Shown one piece after another: positions 1 through 12,700 of a stretch of DNA of 64,000 bases. The stretch is from Protula sp. h YS-2021 (Eukaryota > Annelida > Polychaeta > Sabellida > Serpulidae): assembly GCA_949752745.1 (NCBI GenBank), contig OX457031.1, forward strand, positions 6,980,212 to 7,044,211, in the 5' to 3' direction. Each line of letters opens with the position of its first letter. Positions within the stretch are counted from its first letter, which is position 1. Under the pieces are notes generated by a model. That model had not been told where the DNA came from. It saw only the letters and a list, made by a program, of their open reading frames with translations, and did no database searches. Both the position numbers and the translations under genes were made by a program.

Positions 1-64
1 TGTGGAGGGAAATCACATCTGGTTGTTCGTCCATGGCCGAAAGTTTGTTGTGATTTATTTGTAG

Positions 65-764
65 GTAAATGGGAACCATGTCAGGGAGATCTGTGCGGCG
101 AGGAAGGGCATTCCTCTCGTCAAGTCACGTGCATCAACACGAATACAAACAGAACAGTTCCGCACGCTAACTGCTCCGGGCTCTCCCGCCCTCCCTCCCA
201 CAAAAGCTGCTTTCTCGTCTGCGATTTACACCAGTTCCAGTATCACTGGCAGACGAGCTCGTGGACTTCCTGTCAGCCTCGCTTTGGTAAAGTCCAATGC
301 CAGGAGGATTTTGGGATACGGTATCGGAACGTAACGTGCGTGTCGCGGTGCGGACAGAGGGCGCCTCACGATAGTTTATGCGCATCGTTTACCGCCAAAC
401 CAGCCGCAAAACAGTACTGCCAGATGGAGTGCTCCCGAAACTGTGTCGTCAGCGAGTTCAGTTCCTGGACCGATTGCGGGTCATGTTTTACGACACACAA
501 GAGTAGGTACCGCACAGTTCTCGCGGCGCCACGTTTTGGCGGGAAAACTTGCCGTGATTTGGTGCAGCACGAGATGTGCCAACGGGACCACACGTGTTTT
601 GAGCTGAGAAGTACTAATTTCCAATACCGGCTTGGTAATTGGTCTATGTGCGTGGAATTGGAGGGCAAATTAGCCAAGAAACTGTCAAGCTACAGCAGGG
701 TCCTGGGGCTGCAGCGGCGGAGTGTCGAGTGCACCAATGTCCACGGATTGTCTGCTGATGAGAA
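65..764 (+). CDS. THSD7A: THSD7-like exon 1 of window (TSRs 1-4)
   Basis: This is the longest exon here, about 234 residues. It starts after a TAG acceptor at 62-64 and completes a codon begun upstream. It ends at the GTAAGT donor at 765 with two bases of a codon left. It carries the end of one TSR (GKWEPC), a Y-x-W TSR ([11 protein letters not shown]), a canonical TSR ([15 protein letters not shown]) and the start of another (YRLGNWSMC). N-glycosylation sequons NRT, NCS, NVT and NWS are visible. The multi-TSR length contrasts with the one- or half-TSR exons downstream and suggests fused ancestral exons. The preceding exon with the signal peptide is outside the window. Confidence 0.9.
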
Positions 765-3700
765 GTAAGTTACTGGAAACCGGTCCGGAAAACGGGAGGG
801 AGAGAACGGTCCAGGACACGAGCGACCGGTACAGGGTTCGGGAGGGGAGAACGGTCCAAGACACGGGGGACCGGTACAGGGTTCGGGAGGGGAGAACGGT
901 CCAAGACACGGGGGACCGGTACAGGGTTCGGGAGGGAGAGAATGGTCCAGGACACGGGGGACCGGTACTGGGTTTGGGAGGGAGAGAACGGTCCAAGACA
1001 CGGGGGACCGGTACAGGGTTCGGGAGGGGAGAACGGTCCAGGACACGGGGGACCGGTACAGGGTTCGGGAGGGGAGAATGGTCCAAGACACGGGGGACCG
1101 GTACAGGGTTCGGGAGGGGAGAACGGTCCAAGACACGGGAGACCGGTACAGGGTTCGGGAGGGAGAGAACGATCCAGGACACGGGGGACCGGTACAGGTT
1201 CGGGAGGGAGAGAACGGTCCAAGACACGGGGGACCGGTACAGGGTTCGGGAGGGGAGAACGGTCCAAGACACGGGGGACCGGTACAGGGTTCGGGAGGGA
1301 GAGAACGGTCCAGGACACGGGGGACCGGTACAGGGTTCGGGAGGGAGAGAACGGTCCAGGACACGGGGGACCGGTACAGGGTTCGGGAGGGAGAGAACAG
1401 TTCGTGTCATATGAGAGAAATGGTAAAGCACATGGGAGGGTGGGAAATGGTCCAGAAAGTCGAAGGCGAGCGCGATCGAGGATACGGGAGGACTCTCCAG
1501 GCCATGACCGGTTGGTCCGACGGGTGCAGGACATCTGAAGGAAAAAACGGTCCAGGGAACGGGAAGGGTTTGCGAAAGTAAATAACAACCATTAACTGCA
1601 ACAAGGACACTTTTACCGTGCAGGAAAATGAATTTACTGATCCAGGCAAAAAATAACATTTTGTCTCCAAAACACTATTTGCCGCCAGTGCGGCAACCAC
1701 GGGGATGGGGGGAGGAGGGAAGAGGGCAGCGGACGCCGTTCCGCACATCCGCCTATCAGCGGACGTCAATCTCTTCCTCCCCACGTAACCCCCTTACACT
1801 GTTTGTTAGTTAATAGTTACTGCACTTTACTGCCCGTTTAAACCAGCAGAATAATTTGATGCCCTCTTCAATTCCATCCCCGACACAAGACAAGCATTTG
1901 TTCCGGCGTTGACTTTTTTCAATATCCTCTAGCTCGTTAGCATATCAGTGTCAGCGAATCTCTGGGGCATTCAAGATTGCAGCGCCAAAAGGCAACTCAA
2001 AATTGAGTTTTCATCGCAAGTGTCGCTTCATTGACAAGTAATGATTGAAGCTTTCAAACACAGCGTCAACCTCGGCCAAAAAACCCCCACTCTCTCCAAG
2101 GAAACGTGACTCGTTTCGGGCTACCTGGTGCTTACTTTAACTGTGTGCAAGCCCAGAAACAGGATGATCATTGGACTGAACTAAGGTGTTGCGATTTCGA
2201 GGGGGGCAGGGGAGTATCGTTTCTGGTGGAAGGCGTCTAGAACGGGTCTATTGAGAACTGGTCCTATTTGTGAGGAGGTCCCATCGGCGGGATGGTTCTA
2301 TTAACCCCCCCCCCCCCCCCGTGTAACGGAGGAATATAGTTTGCAGCTTATCTGTCCGTCTGTCCGTCCGTCCGTCCGCTCTAGCATACTATCTTTTGTA
2401 TAGGCTGTTACTCGAAAACTATTCATGCAAATGCCTTTTCGTTTTGCATGCGGTTAATACGTATATTGAAGGTGTGCAACGTCGTGGTTTTGTTCGAGTT
2501 CATGAAAAATTGTCAAAATGACAGTATTTTGAAAATATATAAAAATTTAGTTCGAATGTACAAAGATTTCAATTACAATGAATTTACTAACATCCAATGA
2601 CATTATGTGTTACACGGGGGATCCTGCCTAACTGAAGCTCTAGTTATGAGGCGGCCCCATTTGCAGGGTAGTTCTATCTGTGAGGTGGCCCCATAGCGGG
2701 GTAGTCTATTTGTGAAGTGGTCCCATTTGTAAGGAGGTCGATTTGTGAGGTGGTTCCATTTGCATTGTGGTCCTATGTGTAAAGTGGTCCTATTTGCGGG
2801 ACAGTCCTGTAATCTGATGCCGTGGAATCAAGGGTTGTATATATTTATAATCAGGGCGTCTGCTTACAACTTTTTTTCTTGAAATCTTTTATCTGGTCAT
2901 TAACCTTCCTTCTTACGTCTTTTTAGTCTTTCTTTCGTTCGCATGTGGTTATATTCAAATATGGGAAGACTGAAATATGCACCATCTGCGCATCCTTCCA
3001 GTGTTCGGTGCAAGTAATGTGCACCGATTTTACACCATCCAGTGATCGGCGCAGGTAATGTGCACAAACTTTACACCCTTCAATGATCGGCGCAGGGAAT
3101 GTGCACCGACTTAACACCCCCTGTGATGATTGTGATTTGACATACAATTTTCTTCCCAACATAAGTACTTTTCCTTGATTTCGTAGCTCGTTGCTTCCCC
3201 GATGTCAAAAGACATGGAGAAAATTGACATTTCTAAGAAGAAAATCTACGCCTTGTGATTCTCACGATTGGCTCAACCAGCGTGAAGACCAGCGATGTTC
3301 GGTGTCATTGTAGCTCGGACAAATTCGCTCCATGGCACCCAGCTACAATGACACCCAGCGATGCTCGGTGCCATTGTAGCTCGGACAAATTCGCTCCATG
3401 GCACCCAGCTACAATGACACCTAGCGACGCTCGGTGCCATTGTCGCTGGTTCAAATGCGCTCCATTATATGTGGTTTGTGTGGAATACGACGGTAATCCT
3501 TGAAATACGAAAGAAAAATGAAGAGACAACAAAGTTCATTTTTAGTTGTTTCCGTAAATTGTTGCTCTTCTGCAAAAAAAAAATTACCTTTTTGACATAT
3601 CTGCTGTCTGCTTGAGAGAAGGCTGGTCAAGCTCTTGTTCAGTGATCAAGGTGTGAGCGAAGGCTGGTCAAACTCTTGATCACTGATCAAGGTGTGAGCG

Positions 3701-6700
3701 AAGGCTGGTCAAACTCTTGATCAGTGATCAAGGTGTGAGCGAAGGCTGGTCAAACTCTTGATCAGTGATCAAGGTGTGAGCGAAGGCTGGTCAAACTCTT
3801 GATCAGTGATCAAGGTGTGAGCGAAGGCTGGTCAAACTCTTGATCAGTGATCAAGGTGTGAGCGAAGGCTGGTCAAGCTCTTGTTCAGTGATCAAGGTGT
3901 GAGCGAAGGCTGGTCAAACTCTTGATCAGTGATCAAGGTGTGAGCGAAGGCTGGTCAAACTCTTGATCAGTGATCAAGGTGTGAGCGAAGGCTGGTCAAA
4001 CTCTTGATCAGTGATCAAGGTGTGAGCGAAGGCTGGTCAAGCTCTTGTTCAGTGATCAAGGTGTGAGCGAAGGCTGGTCAAACTCTTGATCACTGATCAA
4101 GGTGTGAGCGAAGGCTGGTCAAACTCTTGATCAGTGATCAAGGTGTGAGCGAAGGCTGATCAAACTCTTAATCAGTGATCAAGGTGTGAGCGAAGGCTGG
4201 TCAAACTCTTGATCAGTGATCAAGGTGTGAGCGAAGGCTGGTCAAACTCTTGATCAGTGATCAAGGTGTGAGCGAAGGCTGGTCAAACTCTTGATCAGTG
4301 ATCAAGGTGTGAGCGAAGGCTGGTCAAACTCTTGATCAGTGATCAAGGTGTGACCGAAGGCTGGTCAAACTCTTGATCAGTGATCAAGGTGTGAGCGAAG
4401 GCTGGTCAAACTCTTGATCAGTGATCAAGGTGTGAGCGAAGGCTGGTCAAACTCTTGATCAGTGATCAAGGTGTGAGCGAAGGCTGGTCAAGCTCTTGAT
4501 CAGTGATCAAGGTGTGAGCGAAGGCTGGTCAAACTCTTGATCAGTGATCAAGGTGTGAGCGAAGGCTGGTCAAACTCTTGATCAGTGATCAAGGTGTGAG
4601 CGAAGGCTGGTCAAACTCTTGATCAGTGATCAAGGTGTGAGCGAAGGCTGGTCAAGCTCTTGTTCAGTGATCAAGGTGTGAGCGAAGGCTGGTCAAACTC
4701 TTGATCACTGATCAAGGTGTGAGCGAAGGCTGGTCAAACTCTTGATCAGTGATCAAGGTGTGAGCGAAGGCTGGTCAAACTCTTAATCAGTGATCAAGGT
4801 GTGAGCGAAGGCTGGTCAAACTCTTGATCAGTGATCAAGGTGTGAGCGAAGGCTGGTCAAACTCTTGATCAGTGATCAAGGTGTGAGCGAAGGCTGGTCA
4901 AACTCTTGATCAGTGATCAAGGTGTGAGCGAAGGCTGGTCAAACTCTTGATGAGTGATCAAGGTGTGAGCGAAGGCTGGTCAAACTCTTGATCAGTGATC
5001 AAGGTGTGAGCGAAGGCTGGTCAAACTCTTGATCAGTGATCAAGGTGTGAGCGAAGGCTGGTCAAACTCTTGATGAGTGATCAAGGTGTGAGCGAAGGCT
5101 GATCGAACTCTTGATCAGTGATCAAGGTGTGACCGAAGGCTGGTCAAACTCTTGATCAGTGATCAAGGTGTGAGCGAAGGCTGGTCAAACTCTTGATCAG
5201 TGATCAAGGTGTGAGCGAAGGCTGGTCAAACTCTTGATCAGTGATCAAGGTGTGACCGAAGGCTGGTCAAACTCTTGATCAGTGATCAAGGTGTGAGCGA
5301 AGGCTGGTCAAACTCTTGATCAGTGATCAAGGTGTGAGCGAAGGCTGGTCAAACTCTTGATCAGTGATCAAGGTGTGAGCGAAGGCTGGTCAAACTCTTG
5401 ATCAGTGATCAAGGTGTGACCGAAGGCTGGTCAAGCTCTTGATCAGTGATCAAGGTGTGAGCGAAGGCTGGTCAAACTCTTGATCAGTGATCAAGGTGAG
5501 AGCGAAGGCTGGTCAAACTCTTGATCAGTGATCAAGGTGTGAGCGAAGGCTGGTCAAACTCTTAATCAGTGATCAAGGTGTGAGCGAAGGCTGGTCAAGC
5601 TCTTGATCAGTGATCAAGGTGTGAGCGAAGGCTGGTCAAACTCTTGATCAGTGATCAAGGTGTGACCGAAGGCTGGTCAAACTCTTAATCAGTGATCAAG
5701 GTGTGAGCGAAGGCTGGTCAAGCTCTTAATCAGTGATCAAGGTGTGAGCGAAGGCTGGTCAAACTCTTGATCAGTGATCAAGGTGTGAGCGAAGGCTGGT
5801 CAAGCTCTTGATCAGTGATCAAGGTGTGAGCGAAGGCTGGTCAAACTCTTGATCAGTGATCAAGGTGTGAGCGAGGGCTGGTCAAACTCTTGATCAGTGA
5901 TCAAGGTGTGAGCGAAGGCTGGTCAAACGCTTGATCAGTGATCAAGGTGTGAGCGAAGGCTGGTCAAACTCTTGATCAGTGATCAAGGTGTGAGCGAAGG
6001 CTGGTCAAACTCTTGATCAGTGATCAAGGTGTGAGCGAAGGCTGGTCAAACTCTTGATCAGTGATCAAGGTGTGAGCGAAGGCTGGTCAAACTCTTGATC
6101 AGTGATCAAGGTGTGAGCGAAGGCTGGTCAAACTCTTGATCAGTGATCAAGGTGTGAGCGAAGGCTGGTCAAACTCTTGATCAGTGATCAAGGTGTGAGC
6201 GAAGGCTGGTCAAACTCTTGATCAGTGATCAAGGTGTGACCGAAGGCTGGTCAAACTCTTGATCAGTGATCAAGGTGTGAGCGAAGGCTGGTCAAACTCT
6301 TGATCAGTGATCAAGGTGTGAGCGAAGGCTGGTCAAACTCTTGATCAGTGATCAAGGTGTGAGCGAAGGCTGGTCAAACTCTTGATCAGTGATCAAGGTG
6401 TGAGCGAAGGCTGGTCAAACTCTTGATCACTGATCAAGGTGTGACCGAAGGCTGGTCAAACTCTTGATCAGTGATCAAGGTGTGAGCGAAGGCTGGTCAA
6501 ACTCTTGATCAGTGATCAAGGTGTGAGCGAAGGCTGGTCAAACTCTTGATCAGTGATCAAGGTGTGAGCGAAGGCTGGTCAAACTCTTGATCAGTGATCA
6601 CGTAGTGACCGAAGGCTGGTCAAGCTCTTGATCAGTGATCAAGGTGTGAGCGAAGGCTGGTCAAACTCTTGATCAGTGATCAAGGTGAGAGCGAAGGCTG

Positions 6701-9700
6701 GTCAAACTCTTGATCAGTGATCAAGGTGTGAGCGAAGGCTGGTCAAACTCTTGATCAGTGATCAAGGTGTGAGCGAAGGCTCGTCAAACTCTTGATCAGT
6801 GATCAAGGTGTGAGCGAAGGCTGGTCAAACTCTTGATCAGTGATCAAGGTGTGAGCGAAGGCTGGTCAAACTCTTGATCAGTGATCAAGGTGTGAGCGAA
6901 GGCTGGTCAAGCTCTTGATCAGTGATCAAGGTGTGAGCGAAGGCTGGTCAAACTCTTGATCAGTGATCAAGGTGTGAGCGAAGGCTGGTCAAACTCTTAA
7001 TCAGTGATCAAGGTGTGAGCGAAGGCTTGTCAAACTCTTAATCAGTGATCAAGGTGTGAGCGAAGGCTGGTCAAACTCTTGATCAGTGATCAAGGTGTGA
7101 GCGAAGGCTGGTCAAACTCTTGATCAGTGATCAAGGTGTGAGCGAAGGCTGGTCAAACTCTTGATCAGTGATCAAGGTGTGAGCGAAGGCTGGTCAAACT
7201 CTTGATCAGTGATCAAGGTGTGAGCGAAGGCTGGTCAAACTCTTGATCAGTGATCAAGGTGTGAGCGAAGGCTGGTCAAACTCTTGATCAGTGATCAAGG
7301 TGTGAGCGAAGGCTGGTCAAACTCTTGATCAGTGATCAAGGTGTGAGCGAAGGCTGGTCAAACTCTTGATCAGTGATCAAGGTGTGAGCGAAGGCTGGTC
7401 AAACTCTTGATCAGTGATCAAGGTGTGAGCGAAGGCTGGTCAAACTCTTGATCAGTGATCAAGGTGTGAGCGAAGGCTGGTCAAACTCTTGATCAGTGAT
7501 CAAGGTGTGAGCGAAGGCTGGTCAAACTCTTGATCAGTGATCAAGGTGTGAGCGAAGGCTGGTCAAACTCTTGATCAGTGATCAAGGTGTGAGCGAAGGC
7601 TGGTCAAACTCTTGATCACTGATCAAGGTGTGAGCGAAGGCTGGTCAAACTCTTGATCAGTGATCAAGGTGTGAGCGAAGGCTGGTCAAACTCTTAATCA
7701 GTGATCAAGGTGTGAGCGAAGGCTGGTCAAACTCTTAATCAGTGATCAAGGTGTGAGCGAAGGCTGGTCAAACTCTTGATCAGTGATCAAGGTGTGAGCG
7801 AAGGCTGGTCAAGCTCTTGATCAGTGATCAAGGTGTGAGCGAAGGCTGGTCAAACTCTTGATCAGTGATCAAGGTGTGACCGAAGGCTGGTCAAACTCTT
7901 GATCAGTGATCAAGGTGTGAGCGAAGGCTGGTCAAACTCTTGATCAGTGATCAAGGTGTGAGCGAAGGCTGGTCAAACTCTTGATCAGTGATCAAGGTGT
8001 GACCGAAGGCTGGTCAAACTCTTGATCAGTGATCAAGGTGTGAGCGAAGGCTGGTCAAACTCTTGATCAGTGATCAAGGTGTGAGCGAAGGCTGGTCAAA
8101 CTCTTGATCAGTGATCAAGGTGTGAGCGAAGGCTGGTCAAACTCTTGATCAGTGATCAAGGTGTGACCGAAGGCTGGTCAAACTCTTGATCAGTGATCAA
8201 GGTGTGAGCGAAGGCTGGTCAAACTCTTGATCAGTGATCAAGGTGTGAGCGAAGGCTGGTCAAACTCTTGATCAGTGATCAAGGTGTGACCGAAGGCTGG
8301 TCAAACTCTTGATCAGTGATCAAGGTGTGAGCGAAGGCTGGTCAAACTCTTGATCAGTGATCAAGGTGTGAGCGAAGGCTGGTCAAACTCTTGATCAGTG
8401 ATCAAGGTGTGACCGAAGGCTGGTCAAACTCTTGATCAGTGATCAAGGTGTGACCGAAGGCTGGTCAAACTCTTGATCAGTGATCAAGGTGTGAGCGAAG
8501 GCTGGTCAAACTCTTGATCAGTGATCAAGGTGTGAGCGAAGGCTGGTCAAACTCTTGATCAGTGATCAAGGTGTGACCGAAGGCTGGTCAAACTCTTGAT
8601 CAGTGATCAAGGTGTGAGCGAAGGCTGGTCAAACTCTTGATCAGTGATCAAGGTGTGAGCGAAGGCTGGTCAAACTCTTGATCAGTGATCAAGGTGTGAC
8701 CGAAGGCTGGTCAAACTCTTGATCAGTGATCAAGGTGTGAGCGAAGGCTGGTCAAACTCTTGATCAGTGATCAAGGTGTGAGCGAAGGCTGGTCAAACTC
8801 TTGATCAGTGATCAAGGTGTGAGCGAAGGCTGGTCAAACTCTTGATCAGTGATCAAGGTGTGAGCGAAGGCTGGTCAAACTCTTGATCAGTGATCAAGGT
8901 GTGAGCGAAGGCTGGTCAAACTCTTGATCACTGATCAAGGTGTGAGCGAAGGCTGGTCAAACTCTTGATCAGTGATCAAGGTGTGAGCGAAGGCTGGTCA
9001 AACTCTTGATCAGTGATCAAGGTGTGAGCGAAGGCTGGTCAAACTCTTGATCAGTGATCAAGGTGTGAGCGAAGGCTGGTCAAACTCTTGATCAGTGATC
9101 AAGGTGTGAGCGAAGGCTGGTCAAACTCTTGATCAGTGATCAAGGTGTGAGCGAAGGCTGGTCAAACTCTTGATCAGTGATCAAGGTGTGAGCGAAGGCT
9201 GGTCAAACTCTTGATCAGTGATCAAGGTGTGAGCGAAGGCTGGTCAAACTCTTGATCAGTGATCAAGGTGTGAGCGAAGGCTGGTCAAACTCTTGATCAG
9301 TGATCAAGGTGTGAGCGAAGGCTGGTCAAACTCTTGATCAGTGATCAAGGTGTGACCGAAGGCTGGTCAAACTCTTGATCAGTGATCAAGGTGTGAGCGA
9401 AGGCTGGTCAAACTCTTGATCAGTGATCAAGGTGTGACCGAAGGCTGGTCAAACTCTTGATCAGTGATCAAGGTGTGAGCGAAGGCTGGTCAAACTCTTG
9501 ATCAGTGATCAAGGTGTGAGCGAAGGCTGGTCAAACTCTTGATCAGTGATCAAGGTGTGAGCGAAGGCTGGTCAAACTCTTGATCAGTGATCAAGGTGTG
9601 AGCGAAGGCTGGTCAAACTCTTAATCAGTGATCAAGGTGTGAGCGAAGGCTGGTCAAACTCTTGATCAGTGATCAAGGTGTGAGCGAAGGCTGGTCAAAC

Positions 9701-12700
9701 TCTTGATCAGTGATCAAGGTGTGAGCGAAGGCTGGTCAAACTCTTGATCAGTGATCAAGGTGTGAGCGAAGGCTGGTCAAACTCTTGATCAGTGATCAAG
9801 GTGTGAGCGAAGGCTGGTCAAACTCTTGATCAGTGATCAAGGTGTGAGCGAAGGCTGGTCAAACTCTTGATCAGTGATCAAGGTGTGAGCGAAGGCTGGT
9901 CAAACTCTTGATCAGTGATCAAGGTGTGAGCGAAGGTTGGTCAAACTCTTGATCAGTGATCAAGGTGTGAGCGAAGGCTGGTCAAACTCTTGATCAGTGA
10001 TCAAGGTGTGAGCGAAGGCTGGTCAAGCTCTTGATCAGTGATCAAGGTGTGAGCGAAGGCTGGTCAAACTCTTGATCAGTGATCAAGGTGTGAGCGAGGG
10101 CTGGTCAAACTCTTGATCAGTGATCAAGGTGTGAGCGAAGGCTGGTCAAACTCTTGATCAGTGATCAAGGTGTGAGCGAAGGCTGGTCAAACTCTTGATC
10201 AGTGATCAAGGTGTGAGCGAAGGCTGGTCAAACTCTTGATCAGTGATCAAGGTGTGAGCGAAGGCTGGTCAAACTCTTGATCAGTGATCAAGGTGTGAGC
10301 GAAGGCTGGTCAAACTCTTGATCAGTGATCAAGGTGTGAGCGAAGGCTGGTCAAACTCTTGATCAGTGATCAAGGTGTGAGCGAAGGCTGGTCAAACTCT
10401 TGATCAGTGATCAAGGTGTGAGCGAAGGCTGGTCAAACTCTTGATCAGTGATCAAGGTGTGAGCGAAGGCTGGTCAAACTCTTGATCAGTGATCAAGGTG
10501 TGAGCGAAGGCTGGTCAAACTCTTGATCAGTGATCAAGGTGTGAGCGAAGGCTGGTCAAACTCTTGATCAGTGATCAAGGTGTGAGCGAAGGCTGGTCAA
10601 ACTCTTGATCAGTGATCAAGGTGTGACCGAAGGCTGGTCAAACTCTTGATCAGTGATCAAGGTGTGAGCGAAGGCTGGTCAAACTCTTGATCAGTGATCA
10701 AGGTGTGAGCGAAGGCTGGTCAAACTCTTGATCAGTGATCAAGGTGTGAGCGAAGGCTGGTCAAACTCTTGATCAGTGATCAAGGTGTGAGCGAAGGCTG
10801 GTCAAACTCTTGATCAGTGATCAAGGTGTGGCCGAAGGCTGGTCAAACTCTTGATCGGTGATCAAGGTGTGAGCGAAGGCTGGTCAAACTCTTGATCAGT
10901 GATCAAGGTGTGAGCGAAGGCTGGTCAAACTCTTGATCAGTGATCAAGGTGTGAGCGAAGGCTGATCGAACTCTTGATCAGTGATCAAGGTGTGAGCAAA
11001 GGCTGGTCAAACTCCCAATGAACTAAGTAAAACTAAATGTAAAAGACGATCTAAACAGGAAGGGTTTGAATCTGTGTGAAGGAAAGGCATGCCGCTGTGT
11101 GCCGTGATTGTCTGGAGGTAAATGAGTTAATACCAGCGGGTTATTGCCCCACCGATTCATATCAATAAAGACTACACGGGGTTAAATGGAAAAGTAGCCC
11201 TATAAACTCGGATTTACATTTTACGATATGGAAATTGTGAAGACTTTGCACTGAAAATAGTCATAAAATTCAATAAGAGTGGTTGCTACGAGCGTCAGGC
11301 GACATCGTGATTGACTAGGGCGGGCCGCGCTGGTCCCGCTTACTTCTCCGGGCACCGTCTCACTTAAGCAGCCGTCAAACACAGCTGTGGGTAAAACGCC
11401 AGGCTTCGTTGCTTGGCGGCGGTGATATAACCCAGGCCTCTAGGAACAGGTCAAGCCGGCTTATCTCAGTTGTAATCAGCCAGGACTTTGCACGCACATA
11501 GAATTCATAGCTTTAAGTCATATTAAAAATAAAAGTCATGATTCTAAGGGTAAATCTTAATTTTAAAGGAACAATCAGATCTCTTATCGTTAAAAACAAT
11601 GCGTTAAATCACTATGTTAAGCACTAGCCTATATGGCGGAATGCTTCAGTCAGGGAATATACAAAGTCACTGTGCTAAAACGGCTGTGCCCAGATCGGGT
11701 CAGGCCGCGCTCCGGACGGTGCCAGGCCAAGCACGTCTGACTCCGGCGTGTACCGGGTCAGGCCGCGCTCCGGACGGTGGCAGGCCAAGCACGTCTGACT
11801 CCGACGTGTACCGGGTCAGGTCGCGCTCCGGACAGTGGCAGGCCAAGCACGTCTGACTCCGATGTGTACCGGGTCAGGCCGCGGTCCAGGCGGTAGCAGG
11901 CCACGCACGTCTCACTCCGGCGTGTACCGGGTCAGGCCGCGGTCCAGGCGGTAGCAGCCCACGCACGTCTCACACCGGCGTGTACCGGGTCAGGCCGCGG
12001 TCCAGGCGGGTAGCAGCCCACGCACGTCTCACTCCGGCGTGTACCGGGTCAGGCCGCGGTCCAGGCGGTAGCAGGCCACGCACGTCTCACTCCGGCGTGT
12101 ACCGGGTCAGGTCGCGCTCCGGACAGTGGCAGGCCAAGCACGTCTGACTCCGATGTGTACCGGGTCAGGCCGCGGTCCAGGCGGTAGCAGGCCACGCACG
12201 TCTCACTCCGGCGTGTACCGGGTCAGGCCGCGGTCCAGGCGGTAGCAGCCCACGCACGTCTCACACCGGCGTGTACCGGGTCAGGCCGCGGTCCAGGCGG
12301 GTAGCAGCCCACGCACGTCTCACTCCGGCGTGTACCGGGTCAGGCCGCGGTCCAGGCGGTAGCAGGCCACGCACGTCTCACTCCGGCGTGTACCGGGTCA
12401 GGCCGCGGTCCAGGCGGGTAGCAGGCCACGCACGTCTCACTCCGGCGTGTACCGGGTCAGGTCGCGCTCCGGACAGTGGCAGGCCAAGCACGTCTGACTC
12501 CGATGTGTACCGGGTCAGGCCGCGGTCCAGGCGGTAGCAGGCCACGCACGTCTCACTATGGAATGACATGAGTGTGATGCAAGCTTCACGTGCCGGAATG
12601 ACATGGGTGTGATGCAAGCTTCACGTGCCGGAATGACATGGGTGTGATGCAAGCTTCACGTGCCGGAATGACATGGGTGTGATGCAAGCTTCACGTGCCG

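Noticed and set aside
366..677. Minus-strand ORF over exon 1
   Set aside because: The plus strand encodes four TSR segments with conserved Cys and Trp spacing. The minus ORF is a shadow.
3607..11015. Possible CRISPR array (palindromic regular repeats)
   Set aside because: The units are directly adjacent with no unique spacers, the context is a metazoan intron, and there are no cas genes.
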